Positions 44,918-56,192 of a DNA stretch of 64,000 nt are shown in pieces. A program made the translations under genes and the position numbers. The notes below the pieces were generated by a model. The model was not told where the DNA came from, made no database searches, and saw only the letters and a list, made by a program, of their open reading frames with translations. This DNA is from Myotis daubentonii (Eukaryota; Chordata; Mammalia; Chiroptera; Vespertilionidae). Every line of letters starts with the position of its first letter. Positions within the stretch are counted from its first letter, which is position 1. Location: contig NC_081852.1 of the NCBI RefSeq assembly GCF_963259705.1, forward strand, positions 60,140,859-60,204,858, given 5' to 3'.

Positions 44918-45109
44918 AAAAGGTTAGTTAAAAAAAAAAAAAAGGTAAATAAAGCCTAGAGATAACCATGGGAAAAATGCAATCAGAGAGGGGAAAACAG
45001 CGTGTTGCAAAACAGGGTTATATGCCAATAACCATTTTGCAGCAGAACTACATGTAAATAAAATGCATAAGTATGTATAACTGAATATAGCATTTAAAAA
45101 GGTCTTCAG

Positions 45110-45365
45110 CCTGGTTCAATGATTAGAGCATCTGTCTGCACACCGAAAGGGTCTTGGGTTTGATTCCTGGTCAAGAGCACATACCTGAGTTGTGGATTCA
45201 CTCCCTGCCCCTGGTGGGGGTGCGTGTGGGAGGCAATCAGTTGATGTGTCTCTCACATTGATGCTTCTCTTTCTCCCCTACCCCCCCCCCCGCCCTCCTT
45301 TCCACTCTCTCTGAAAAGCAATGGAAGAAATATCTTCGAGTGAGGATTAACATAAAAAACAAAAT
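45110..45365 (+). mobile_element. Ves-type SINE with ATATCTTC tail (plus)
   Basis: Head CCTGGTTCAATGATTAGAGC, box B GGTTTGATTCCTGGTC, an 11-nt C run, tail AGCAATGGAAGAAATATCTT and GAGTGAGGATTAAC. Perfect 14-bp duplication AAAAAGGTCTTCAG at 45096-45109 and 45366-45379. Confidence 0.95.
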
Positions 45366-46318
45366 AAAAAGGTCTTCAGAACGATGTGCCCCAATGTTAG
45401 GAGAGTGTGAAAATAGGGGATTGAGAGGGGGAACCCCCATTTTTATATTATATACATCTTAGTGCCGTTTGCTGCTGTTGAGACACTGCCCAACGCTCTC
45501 TCTGAGCTCATCTGGGCCCAGAAGGAAAAACTCCTCATTATACCAAACTGGTTCGGCCTGTTAGAGAATACTCTGGATTTGGCTTACCCTCATGCCCCTG
45601 TTACTACTGCTCAGAAGTTCACAAACACAGCAAAGCAAGATCCTGGGCCTGATTTTGGCCTTGTCTCCAACGTGGGTTCATCACTGGCATTCTGCGGACT
45701 CCATGTCAGCATCACTGGGCCACTTCCTATTCCCTCTTTGGGGCTAGGGAACTGAGTGACACTTCATCTTCCGTGCCCTGGGCCCCCAGGGCTCTCTTGG
45801 TCAGAAACAGCTTTCCCCAGACAGCAGCACAGCCCTGAGGAGGACCGGACAGTTAATTCTTTGGGTGCTGGGTGCCACTCAAGCGCCAGGAGCCCAGGGC
45901 CAGGAAGCTGGGGCTCTGGGTCCCCGGGGCAGAAGTCTTGGGCTGGGAGAGCGAAGCTCCAGACAGGGCTGCCCGGGCTGTGAATTGACCTCATTGAAAG
46001 AGGGGTGTGTGTGATTGATTATTCTTCCTGGTAATGACAGCTAATACTGCGCCCACGTGGGCAAGGAAGTGTCGCCATGCCCTTCTGACGAAGAACCATT
46101 CATTCCTATAGCCAACCAAGTGCCACTCTGCACTCTTTGATGGGGCACAGTGCTGAGTTCTAGGTGGGCATATATAACCCAGAGTAGAGGCGAACAGTGG
46201 TCAGCGGGGATGAGGACTTGACATTGAATTCCTGGGCAGTGGGAGCTTTGTAAACCCCACCCAGAGGGGCTGAGAGACACGGGGGTACAGGAGGGAAGAA
46301 CTCAGAGGACACTTTTAA

Positions 46319-46498
46319 AAATATATGTATTTTTATTGATTTCAGAGAGGAAGAGAGAGGGAGAGAGAGAGAGAAACATCAATAATGAGAGAGAATAATG
46401 GATCAGCTGCCTCCTGCATGCCCCCTACTGGGGATTGAGCCAGTAACCTGACGGTGAATCTAACCTGGTTCAACCACTGAGATGCACTGGCCCTGACA
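46319..46498 (-). mobile_element. Ves SINE (minus)
   Basis: TTTTTATTGATTTCAGAGAG, CATCAATAATGAGAGAGAAT, ATCAGCTGCCTCCTGCATGC, end CCACTGAGATGCACTGGCCC. Duplication GAGGACACTTTTAA (46305-46318) and GAGAGCACTTTTAA (46499-46512), one mismatch. Confidence 0.92.
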
Positions 46499-47256
46499 GA
46501 GAGCACTTTTAATGGGCAAAGCATGGCACTGCAAAGTGTTGTTATTCAGGTAAAGTGGCTAATGTTTCCTTTCTTTTAAGAGAGACTCTTAAATTCCAAT
46601 TACTCTGCCCCAGAAGACCAGTTGAAAATAACCCCAACTGCAGGGACTTAATTTCCTTAGGAATTGCACTGCTAGAAGATGAATGGGCCCCCCTGCAGAG
46701 AAACAGTAAAACTGTAAGTACAGTAGATTTGCACCTGAAGAAGACATATTTTAAATTTCTGTTCTCAAGCTGCGATAACATCTCTAGAGCTACTATAAAA
46801 AGCCCAAATGAGCACCACAAGGCTGCTGGGAACCTACTAACAGAGCTCCCCAGGAGGAACCCACCCCCCGACGGGGGACACCAGGAGGGACCCACCCTCA
46901 GTCTGTCCACAAAGGTGTCTGGGAGCCCAGGGTGATGGCCAGGGGCACAGCGACCGCCACTGGGTGCCTGGCTGGGAAGGGCCCAAAGAAAGTTGCCTCC
47001 CCATGAGTGCCAACAGGTTGACCAAATCCCAGAGCATTATCCCCGGACTAGGCTCTCCAAAGCCCATCCCCACGCCCAGCCCTGCCACTAACCCTGCCAC
47101 CTCCTTCACTGGGGGACCATCTACCTGGGATGCAGAATGGGGGAACCAAGAGGTAGGCAGTCCGTGTCCTGCCCTCACGCACCCTCCACTGTCCATCAGC
47201 TTGGGTGGCTCCAAGAATGGGCCTAGGCAAGGGGCAGCTCACAAATATGAAGAGAG

Positions 47257-47472
47257 CCCGACCATGCCTGGCTCAGTGGTTGAGCATCAACCTATGAACC
47301 AGGAGGTCACAGTTGGATCCCCAGTCAAGTACATGCCCAGGTTGTGGGCTCAGTCCCCATTGGGAGGTGTGCAGGAGGCAAACAATCAGTGATTCTCTCT
47401 CATCACCGGTGTTTCTATCTCTCTCCCTCGCCCTTCCTCTCTGAAATCAATAAACACGGATTTGAAAAAAAA
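47257..47472 (+). mobile_element. Ves SINE (plus)
   Basis: Head GACCATGCCTGGCTCAGTGG, then CATCAACCTATGAACCAGGA, CT-rich region, TCTGAAATCAATAAACACGG and an A tail. Target duplication not clear. Confidence 0.88.
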
Positions 47473-48118
47473 GGATGGTGAGATACACTGGACTTGGGTC
47501 CAACTGCGAGACCAGCTCTTCTCCTCAGCCCAAGGGCCAGCCTGGCGACAAGGATGATGCAACTGTCACCCTAAGAGCCTGGTTAGGGAAGTGGGAGGGC
47601 TGTGAGGGCTCCTCTGTCAACCCTTAGGAGCCGGGAACTTGATCTTGACACAAGTCAGCCAATTTCCTGTGTTGCCTTTCTTACCTGGAGCTGCTTTTAT
47701 TGGAAGGGCTCTATGTATATGCTGGCTATAAAGGTGGTTTATGCTGCCATAGCTAGATTTTTATTGGTTGTATTTTTGCTGTACTTGCTTGAAAAAAAAT
47801 TATTATTTTCAAAGAAAAGAAGAATTACATATCCAGTAAAGTAAATAAGGCTCATGTTTATTAGGGACCTCTGACAGCTCCTCAAATGTGACAAAAGAGC
47901 CTGAAGCAGGAATGGACAATTTATGTGCCGGGTTATTTGTAAAACAGATCTCAAGACATACTTCATCTTGGCTCCGCCAATAAAAAGACATTTCATTTCT
48001 TCTCAGAGGTGTGCTATCGGATGGTTTCACAGTAATCCGGTTTCCTCTAAGAAGATAAAACAACCTGGACAAGCAGGTACCCACTGACCTGTCGTGTTGG
48101 GTTGGATGTTTTGGACGG

Positions 48119-48152
48119 CGAGGGGTGGGGAGGGGCGGGGAGGGGCGGGGGG
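48119..48152 (+). other. G-quadruplex-capable run
   Basis: Six runs of four or more G separated by one or two bases (GGGGTGGGGAGGGGCGGGG and on). Intergenic, 4.3 kb upstream of GLRX3. Confidence 0.6.
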
Positions 48153-49014
48153 ACGTGACCCATCCCATCAGGTGCTCTCTAGAAGAAATCAACTTCTAAG
48201 AAACGTGGTTTACAGGCCTTCACCTAATTGCTGCAGTCTCCAAAAACTCTTTAGCCAAAATGAATTTTAAACATGTTTTTAACGGTTTACAATTCATCAG
48301 GAAAGAATTCATCCGGAGAGCCGACTGCCCTTTTTCCACCCCCGACGTACATCCCAATCTCCTCTCTCTCACAGCCACCAGCCCAGCAGGCGGGGCGGGT
48401 GCAGAGCTCGTCTCCAGGCTGCAGGTGGCATCCGCGCCCCTCCAGGACGCAGGACTCTTCTTTGTTGAGTGCTCTCTGTTCAGCCTGGAGAGGCCGAGAT
48501 TCAGAGTCTACACAGCCTGGAGCCGCATCTACAGACGCTGCTCACCCACCAGGAGCAGGTGCCTTGTCCGGCCTGCGGACACGCACACCTCCTCCCAGCC
48601 TCTCGTTCCCACGCGCCGGGTATTTGAGATCCAGTAGTTTCCCGAGTCTGTGCTGTGAACACGCTGGCACTGAGGGGGGCGGCGGGGGAGAGAGCAGGAG
48701 GGACTGTGCATGTTGCCACCTGCACACTCGCCTCCACATGCATCCTTGTTTACCCCAAGGGCCAGTTCCCCGTGTGGTCACCCCAGATGCAGAGTCAGGG
48801 ACATGCTGGGACCAGGGTGTCCCATCAAATGTTTGACCTGAAATGCGGTGGTGTGTGTGCCCATGTGTGTCTGTGTATATTTATTCTGCAAGTCCACAGG
48901 GAGTTAATTTTCTGCTCTTACTTGTAATTGTTTCAAATGTGACAAACGAAGGACCTAGGTGAGCTTGCCTTGGTGCCACAAACAAGAATGCTTGTAAAGT
49001 CAGAAGTAATTCTT

Positions 49015-49240
49015 TTTTTTTTTTAATGAAAAAACATTTTTTTTTTTTATTGATTTAGAGAGGAAGGGAGAGGGAGAGATAGAAACATCAAGGATGAGAG
49101 AGAATCATTGATAGGCTGCCTCTTGCACGCCTCACACTGGGGATCAAGCCCGCAACCCGGGCCTGTGCCCTGACTGGGAATTGAACTATGCCCTCCTGGT
49201 TCATAGTTGGTGCTCAACCACTGAGCCACACCGGCTGGGC
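49015..49240 (-). mobile_element. Ves SINE (minus)
   Basis: T-rich start, TTATTGATTTAGAGAGGAAG, GATAGGCTGCCTCTTGCACG, end GAGCCACACCGGCTGGGC. Perfect 14-bp duplication CAGAAGTAATTCTT at 49001-49014 and 49241-49254. Confidence 0.95.
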
Positions 49241-49789
49241 CAGAAGTAATTCTTAAGAGAGCTAAGAAGTTGTAACCAGGTGGGCTGCGTGAGCTCTGTG
49301 GCTCCAAGAGCTCACGCCTCAACAAGGAACCTTCCAGACACTGGGTCCCCATGGATGCTGCCTCATTCGAGCTGATGGACCCTCTTCCTGCTGACCTGGG
49401 TGCTCTCGTACAGGCTGCTTTTGCACAGAGACCTTACCTCACGGAGCGGACACCCATAGTGTCCAGTGGGAACCCCAAGCAGAGCTGGCCCTCCAGCCTG
49501 TAGAAGGAATTCAGGGTGCAAAGGGCCGGGACACGGAGAACACACGTGTGTGCCCCTGAAATACACCGCTCGGCAACATACTGCTGAGTTCTGGGGTCCG
49601 AGCTCTGGCCAAGGACACAGTCACTGGTCCTCAGTCACATGGGAGACATCACCCCAACCTGGGCTTAACCAGTTAAATAATTGACCACAATGTCTCCTGC
49701 CTGCCACAGAGCCTCAAAAGTGCCACACCTACGACAGCAGAGAGCATGGCATTTCCTCCCAGCTCAGGACAAAGGAACACCAAGTATTT

Positions 49790-50000
49790 TTTTTTTTTAA
49801 GATTTTTTTATTGACTTATTATAGAGAGAGGAGGGGAGAGGGAGAGAGAAACATTGAACCGTCAATCAGCTGCCTCATGCACGCTCCCTACCGGGGACGG
49901 AGCCCTCAACCCTGGCATGTGCCCTGATAGGGAACTGAACTGGCAACCTTTTGGTGTGTGGATGGACGACGCCCAACCAGCTGAGGCCCCACGGCCAGGG
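49790..50000 (-). mobile_element. Ves SINE (minus)
   Basis: TTATAGAGAGAGGAGGGGAG, AATCAGCTGCCTCATGCACG, end AACCAGCTGAGGCCCCACGG then CCAGGG. Perfect 10-bp duplication CCAAGTATTT at 49780-49789 and 50001-50010. Confidence 0.93.
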
Positions 50001-52936
50001 CCAAGTATTTGTTTGAACTTTCTGAAACCTGTATTCTTGAGCCTCCTCCAGAGCGCCTGTGCCCAGGGGTCACCAGCTGCCCCCAGCGAGGCTCAGGGGC
50101 CCTGAGGAAGGCGGTGACAGTAAAGCCATCCTGAAGGCTGTGCCGGGTCCAGAATGGCTTCTGATCCTGGGAGAACTCCCAGTTCAGAGGGTCCCCCATC
50201 GGGGCGGCACCCCTCGGGCTGGGGTGGCTGGGATACGTTTTCTGTGGAATGATTGCTGACCTCAAATGCCTTCCTGTGGAATCAAACAAAAAAGAAAGGA
50301 AAAACGCAAACCCGTGATTTTCAAATGGTGCGGAGGCCTCCTGCCCGGTAAGATGTGTATAACAGAAATGGGCTTTATTTCACGTTCTCATGATAAAGTC
50401 GCTGAAGTTTAAGCCTCAGAGGCTGTGTCCTCTCACCAGATGAAGCAAACACTTGCGGTGACTCCATTATCAGCCCGAGTTTAAGTCAGTATCTGCTAGT
50501 CACTCATTCCTGTGAAATGCACGCTTGAATCAGAAGAAACCCCTCATTTAGAAATTTCAACGCCAACATTACCTTTAGACTTTCCCACGTGACATCCATT
50601 CTTTCTTCAGTTCATATTTGAACTAAGAAACTAAAAACAGGAGGTGCGGGGAGTCTCCTCCTATGATAAAGGACAGATGTGTGAGACCCTAAAATGGCCC
50701 TGGGTGCCTCGGGTCTGAGGGACAGGGGTGCTAAGCCACACCTGGCCGATCTGCGGGCTCTGCCAGGCCCCGGGCCCTCAAGCAGTGAGGTGCAGCCCCC
50801 CTGAGGGTGAGGGGGGACAGGCAAAGAGCTCTGGGTGCCTGGGGGTCCTCAGCCTAGGCCGCTACCCTCCCATTCTCAGCCCCTCTCTGTGGAGCCCCAC
50901 ACGGTCCCAGCGTCTGAACTGCTGGGCTTTATTCCAATTGCCCCAAACGCAGCCTTCTTCCCAGACTGGGGAGGACCAGGAGGGAGGCTCTCACCCGCTT
51001 GGGAGAATTGTTGATTTTCCCGTTCCCACACGTTCGCCATCACTGTGTCTCGGCTGGAAGTGGCTTCAGGCGGCACTTGTCAAGGGATTCCAGGCCACCT
51101 GGCTTCCTCTCTCCTTGAAGCAGGTTATTATATCATTCTCTACCCAGAGCGTGTTATTAGCCATAAATGTATTTACCTACAGAAATATGTCCTTTTACGA
51201 TGAGGCATGAATATTAAAGAGCGGTGTTCTGGAATACCTGGCCACTAACACGGCAGGATAAAGCCGGTTCCAGATGCCCCAAGGCCCACTCCTGGCCTTA
51301 AAGGAAACATCCTATCTTAAGGAACCGCCACAGAAATCTTTAACACTATTTAGCAGTCTCGTCCGAGGGAGTTTGTCTCTCATTTACCAGGAGATGAAAT
51401 ACGTGAGTTTTCGGTCTTTGCTTCTGTTTTATAATTTCAAAGAGTCAGAAAATATTGCATTCACTGGCAATCAATTTATTTCGATTGATAAAAAGGGGTT
51501 AATAAAACCCCCTTAGAAATACAAACCAGGTGAAAGTGATATATCTTTCTGGTGCCTTCTTCGGGCTGCCCATAAAGACAGCACGCCGTTTCTTTCTTCC
51601 CAGCAAGTCTCCCCGGTTCTCTCTGCCTAGTGAGTCATTTATAATCCTTATTATTGCCAAGCCACACGCTAACACGACATCCGTCATATTTCCACGTGCT
51701 GGGGGTTTCTCCGTACTGTGGTGTGAGAGTTGAGAGGCACAACGCCCTCTAATTTATAGGAAAATCCATGCAAAAGTGGGTTATCAAACATAACCGATGT
51801 GACTTCATACACTCGAAAAAAAAAATTTAGGATGAAATATAAAACATGCTAAAATTTAATCTCTTGTCGAAGCATAGCATAGCACAGACAGCACACTGTG
51901 CGTGACACACAGGGAATGTCACCAACAGAGCAGAAGCAGGGATGAGCTCAAATGAGGCACAATTAATACTTTCCAGTCAAACCTAACGCTGTTGAGTTTA
52001 GGAGACACATTTGCGGTTTATTGGTATTTTTATTCACCCACAGCACCTGCGAAGAAAATGCAAAGTGACAGATTAAAAATCCCCGCTGTGTACCCAGCAA
52101 ATGTCTACATGAGGGGATGAAGCGGGGCACGTCCATCGCCCGGTCGCGTGTAACTCTCGCTTGCGCACCAGTCTTTCAATAGTAAACAATCCTCTATTTA
52201 TGGTCATCCCTGAAGAGCACACATATGATGTCACTGGCTCAGATCCCAAAGGCCTCCACATAGAGGTATTGTTTAGAAAGCTGAAGAGCAGTGAGTTATT
52301 GTTTTTTGCCTTAAAGAAGTATGTCTGGATCATTATAAGGACTGCATCTAGGAAAATCTTGTACTGAGTCTTGTCATACATTAAAAAAAACCAAACAAGA
52401 AACCTGAGCGAAGATGCCACTGGAAAAAGACCATGATCCTCAGCAAACAGATGTGTGCTGACCTCATAGAGACAGGTGTCCTGCAGATCCGGTCCTCCGG
52501 GATGGACACCTGTCCACCCAGAGTGGACCGGACAGGTTACCTGTGCGCTGCAGAGCTGATCACTGAGGCAGAAGGTGAGGGCCAAGTATGGGCCCGAGAC
52601 AACCCTGGTCAGCCGCTCTGCAGAAACACTGTGATTTGAATAAAGACAAGAGGTGGACCAATGCCATATGAGACGTCTTTAGGGGACAGCAGCTGGAGGG
52701 CGGGGCACCCCTTTGAAGGCCTCCCCAGGCCCTGGCTGGAGCAGATGCCACACAGCTAAATGCTGAACTCATCATTCACCGGCCTTGCCCTGAGTACCAC
52801 CTCTTTTACATCCCAAACGAGATAAGAGGACAGTAATTTTTGAAAGAGGCCATTAAAAAATTGAAAGGGGGGAAGGTTCAGTCAGTGGAAGAATAGAATG
52901 GATTTGCAACAATTGAATGAAAACTGTTACTCACTT

Positions 52937-53091
52937 GCCCAGCCAGTATGGCTTGGTAGTTGGGTGTCAACCTATGAGCCAGGAGCTCATGGTTCGATTC
53001 CCAGTCAGGGCATATGCCCGGGTTGTGGGCTTGATTCGATGTTTCTGTCTCTCTCTCCCTCTCTGAAATCAATAAAAAAATATATATTTTA
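52937..53091 (+). mobile_element. Ves SINE (plus), internally shortened
   Basis: Head GCCCAGCCAGTATGGCTTGG, box B GGTTCGATTCCCAG, then GGGCTTGATTCGATGTTTCT without the usual GCAGGAGGCAGCC block, and the TCTGAAATCAATAAAAAAAT tail. Likely duplication AAAACTGTT at 52920-52928 and 53092-53100. Confidence 0.9.
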
Positions 53092-53237
53092 AAAACTGTT
53101 TTAAAAACCGCAATCCCATCCCCACCACACACACCCACACACACACACATATGATCCCTTGGCCAGGAGCTGCGCCACTTATTAAAGGTAATCCACAGCT
53201 ACTCCTTGAAGTTTTGACTCCCCCGGAAGGCAGGCGA

Positions 53238-53325
53238 CAGGAGCAGGCTGTTGTATTCCTGTTTACAGAGGAGGGAACTGAGACTCAGAGGTCAACACTC
53301 GCCCAGCACACATCCTTTAGTTAAG
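53238..53325 (+). repeat. MIR SINE fragment
   Basis: TTTACAGAGGAGGGAACTGA, GACTCAGAGGTCAACACTCG and CCCAGCACACATCC fit the MIR order (acagaggaggaaactgagac ... aggtcacacagc). Confidence 0.65.
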
Positions 53326-53664
53326 TGCAAAGGAAACCCCTGCTGACCCTTTGTGAACTCCAACTGGTCCAGTGCTCAGCTGGGAGAGGCTGGAGGTGGT
53401 CACAGGAGGGACAAGGAGCTGGAGCTGACTGTGTCCTGGATGGCAGGCTCACTGAGAACCCAGAGCGCCCCCTTGAGGTAGACCCCTAATCAGCACCCCA
53501 ATTTGTCACCCAGGGGTGGGGACTGCCAGGTGAAAGCACCTTGCCCTGGAGCTGGAAGTCCCCAGGGGGAACTGGAACTCGGGTCACACACCTCCTGAGC
53601 CACTTCCCCTGAAGGTGGTGTGCAAGGCGGCGGGAAGTGGTGCATGGAGAAGCAACTTGTAACA

Positions 53665-54720
53665 GGTATGTCTTTATTGTGGTAAAGCATACATAACATA
53701 CAATGGATCATTTTATTTTATTTATTTTAAAAATATATTTTATTGATTTTTTTTACAGAGAGGAAGGGAGAGAGATAGAGAGGTAGAAACATTGATGAGA
53801 GAGAAACATCGATCAGCTGCCTCCTGCACACCCCCTCCTGGGGATGTACCCACAACCAAGGTATATGCCCTTGACCGGAATAGAACCTGGGACCCTTCAG
53901 TTCCCAGGCCGACGCTCTATCCACTGAGCCAAACCGGTTAGGGCTACAATGGGTCATTTTAATCATTCTTCAGTGTACAGCTCAGTAGCATTAAGCACAT
54001 CCACCTTTTTGTCAACCATCATCCCCTCTGTGTTCACAGCCCTTTTCATTTTGTAAACTGAGACTCTGTCCCCATTAAACAATAGGTCCTCTGCCCCCTC
54101 CCTTCAGCACTCTAAAAATTCTATTCACGGAGAGAGACCACTCTATCCTCTGTCTATTCCAGTACTTCAAATAGTGGAATTACACTGCATTTGTCCTTTT
54201 GTGACCAGCGCATTTCATTTAGCATAATGCAGCTGGTGGCACAATTTCCTTCCTTTTTAGGCTGGGTAATATTCCATGGTCTGTATCTACCACATTTTGT
54301 TTATCCATTTCCCCATATATGGACACACAGGTCACTTCTACCTTTTGGCTATTATGAATAGTACTGTTTTGAACATGGATATTCTAATCACTGCTTTCAA
54401 TTATACTCAAAAGTGGAATTGTGGAATCATATGATAACTTTTTTAAAAAATTTTTTGAGGTACTGTCATACTGTTTTTAGTAGTGGCTACAACATTTCAC
54501 ATTCCCACCAGCAATGCACCAGGGGTCCAATTTCTTCCCATCTTAGCCAACAATGATTTTTTTTATTACAACCCTCCTAATGGGTATGAAGTGGTATCTC
54601 ATTGTGGTTTATATTTGCATTTCCCTAATGACTAGTGATATTGGCCATATTATCATGTGTTTATTGGCCATTTGTATTATCACCTTTGATGCATAAAAGT
54701 TTCAAATTTTAAAATAGTTC
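53665..54720 (-). repeat. Old L1 3' region (minus), split by a Ves SINE
   Basis: Antisense L1 landmarks in order: GTGTACAGCTCAGTAGCATT, AACTGAGACTCTGTCCCCAT, TTCATTTAGCATAATGCAGC, GGTAATATTCCATGG, CCACATTTTGTTTATCCATT, TTCTACCTTTTGGCTATTAT, AGTGGTATCTCATTGTGGTT, TTGCATTTCCCTAATGACTA. Interrupted at 53716-53944 by a SINE. Non-coding remnant. Confidence 0.85.
53716..53944 (-). mobile_element. Ves SINE (minus), inserted in L1
   Basis: TTTTACAGAGAGGAAGGGAG, GATCAGCTGCCTCCTGCACA, CGCTCTATCCACTGAGCCAA then ACCGGTTAGGG. Duplication TACAATGGATCATTTTA (53699-53715) and TACAATGGGTCATTTTA (53945-53961), one mismatch. Confidence 0.95.
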
Positions 54721-54751
54721 AATTTAGGTATTTTCTCTTTTGTTGACTGTG

Positions 54752-54836
54752 ATTTTTTAAAAAAATTATCTTTATTGTTGAAAGTATTACCTTTGTCCCC
54801 TTTTTGTTGACTGTGTTTTATGCAAGACTCCATTGT
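54752..54836 (-). repeat. Bat L1 3'-tail fragment (minus)
   Basis: ATCTTTATTGTTGAAAGTAT, TACCTTTGTCCCC and GTTGACTGTGTTTTATGCA resemble the antisense of the L1 tail also present at 60478-60615. Confidence 0.5.
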
Positions 54837-55326
54837 CATGAAAGTCTCCCTTTTTCTTCCACCGCTTAATGTATTTAACGTTTAAATAACGAGCACGCTA
54901 ACTATCATTTTATTATTTTTAAAGTTTTTAAAAATTTAAGATATTAAAAATTCAATAAACATACTAAGTAAATAGGGTACAAAGTCCCACTTGTCTTTGA
55001 AGTCAGAGTTGAGCCCACTCTCTCTCCCTACTGCGAACCCCAATACCTGTCATGATGGTCCCCCGGGGAAAGTCCGCCTTACCATTTCTAACAAGTGTCA
55101 CGAATATCTTTCCTCTAACACGACATACAGTAGGTGTATTTAGAAGGATGTGGTGTAGCTCAGCACTGTTTACCAACACCAGGCACCTGGGCACCCCAGC
55201 TCACCATGCACACAGCCAGGACCCCACTCCCCAAGGTCTGGCGGAGAGGCCATGGTTTCCCCTTGTACACAATCCAAGGGCCCCGCAGCGCTGCCCTCAG
55301 CCAGCAGAGAAATACTGGCCCTAGGG

Positions 55327-55538
55327 CAGCGGTTCTCAACCTGTGGGTCGCGACCCCTTTGGCGGTCGAACGATCCTTTCACAGGGGTCGCCTAAGACCA
55401 TCCTGCATATCAGATATTTACACGACGATTCATAACTGTAGCAACATTACAGTTATGAAGTAGCAACGAAAATAATTTTATGATTGGGTCACAACATGAG
55501 GAACTGTATTTAAAGGGCCAGAAGGTTGAGAACCACTG
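55327..55538. mobile_element. Non-autonomous hAT element, 212 bp
   Basis: Starts CAGCGGTTCTCAACCTGTGG and ends GGTTGAGAACCACTG, inverted repeats. Interior has the ATTACAGTTATGAAGTAGCA motif of the URR1-like hAT group. Perfect 8-bp duplication CCCTAGGG at 55319-55326 and 55539-55546. It sits directly upstream of the C10orf143 CpG island. Confidence 0.94.
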
Positions 55539-55559
55539 CCCTAGGGTCTCCGGACCCGA

Positions 55560-56123
55560 AGCCACCGTGCACCTGGCCAAACAGGGCTGGAGTCCGTGGA
55601 GTCACCCCGCAATTGTCCTTGCCAGCTCCTGCTAGGAAGTGAGGCCACCTCACTGGGACTACAATTCCCAGAGACCCCGCGGTCTCGCCCGTTCTGATTG
55701 GCTCACTGCGCCTTCTATCAGCCAACCAGCCAGGAAGATGGCCAATTACGAGGGCGAGAAGGCGGGTGCTCCTCCCTCCGATCCAAGGTCCACAGTCAAA
55801 GCGTGGTGGGTCCCTTAAAAAGTTAAATTCTTCCGACCTTCACGACCGATTCAGTGATTGTAGAAGCGATAGGCCGGCCCTCGTTGCAAAATAATGGCCT
55901 GGGACAAGCGTCTCTTAAGTCCAGAAGACTCTGGTCTCCGCTACTCCTGCCTGAAGCGATCGCCTGGCAGGACTCGAGTGGTCCGGCGGAACCCCGCCCC
56001 CATTTCTCATTGGCTCCCGCGGGACACGTGGAGGTAGAGGGCGTGGACGCGGCGGCGTGGGCGGGGCGCCCGGCGTCTGGTGGAGATGATAGATAGTCCC
56101 GGGGACTCGGGCCTGTGGGTCGC
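55560..56123 (+). promoter_or_regulatory. C10orf143: C10orf143 promoter region and 5' UTR, CpG-rich
   Basis: CpG-dense DNA leading into the start codon at 56124. Visible motifs: ACTACAATTCCCAGA at 55658-55672, a close match to the ZNF143/THAP11 site; inverted CCAAT boxes (ATTGG) at 55697-55701 and 56009-56013; a YY1-like AAGATGGCC at 55735-55743; and CCCCGCCCC near 55992. No TATA box seen. The transcription start is not determinable from sequence. CpG richness continues to about 56850 in intron 1. Confidence 0.7.
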
Positions 56124-56192
56124 ATGGACACCCTGGCGCTGGGCCGGTGGCGTCGGCGAAGGCCGGAGGAGTTGCAGGTTCCAGCAGACGCG
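56124..56192 (+). CDS. C10orf143: C10orf143 coding exon 1
   Basis: Residues 1-23, MDTLALGRWRRRRPEELQVP then ADA. The ATG follows GGGTCGC and has G at +4. Donor GTGAGC at 56193. Arginine-rich cluster RWRRRR. Confidence 0.87.

Larger units (their letters stand above)
44204..55318. other. Intergenic space between the divergent genes
   Basis: No gene recognised between the GLRX3 and C10orf143 promoters. Segments 45380-46304, 46513-47256, 47473-49000, 49255-49779, 50011-52936 and 53101-53660 hold no named element except a MIR fragment near 53238 and a G-rich run near 48120. The rest is SINE and L1 sequence listed separately. The AT-rich patch at 51300-51500 has a slowly changing, unique look and might be conserved, but that is unproven. 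Confidence 0.65.

Noticed and set aside
45462..46935. Frames at 45462-45755 and 46555-46935 as possible exons
   Set aside because: No family similarity, no consistent splice sites, and repeats close on both sides. Treated as chance frames.
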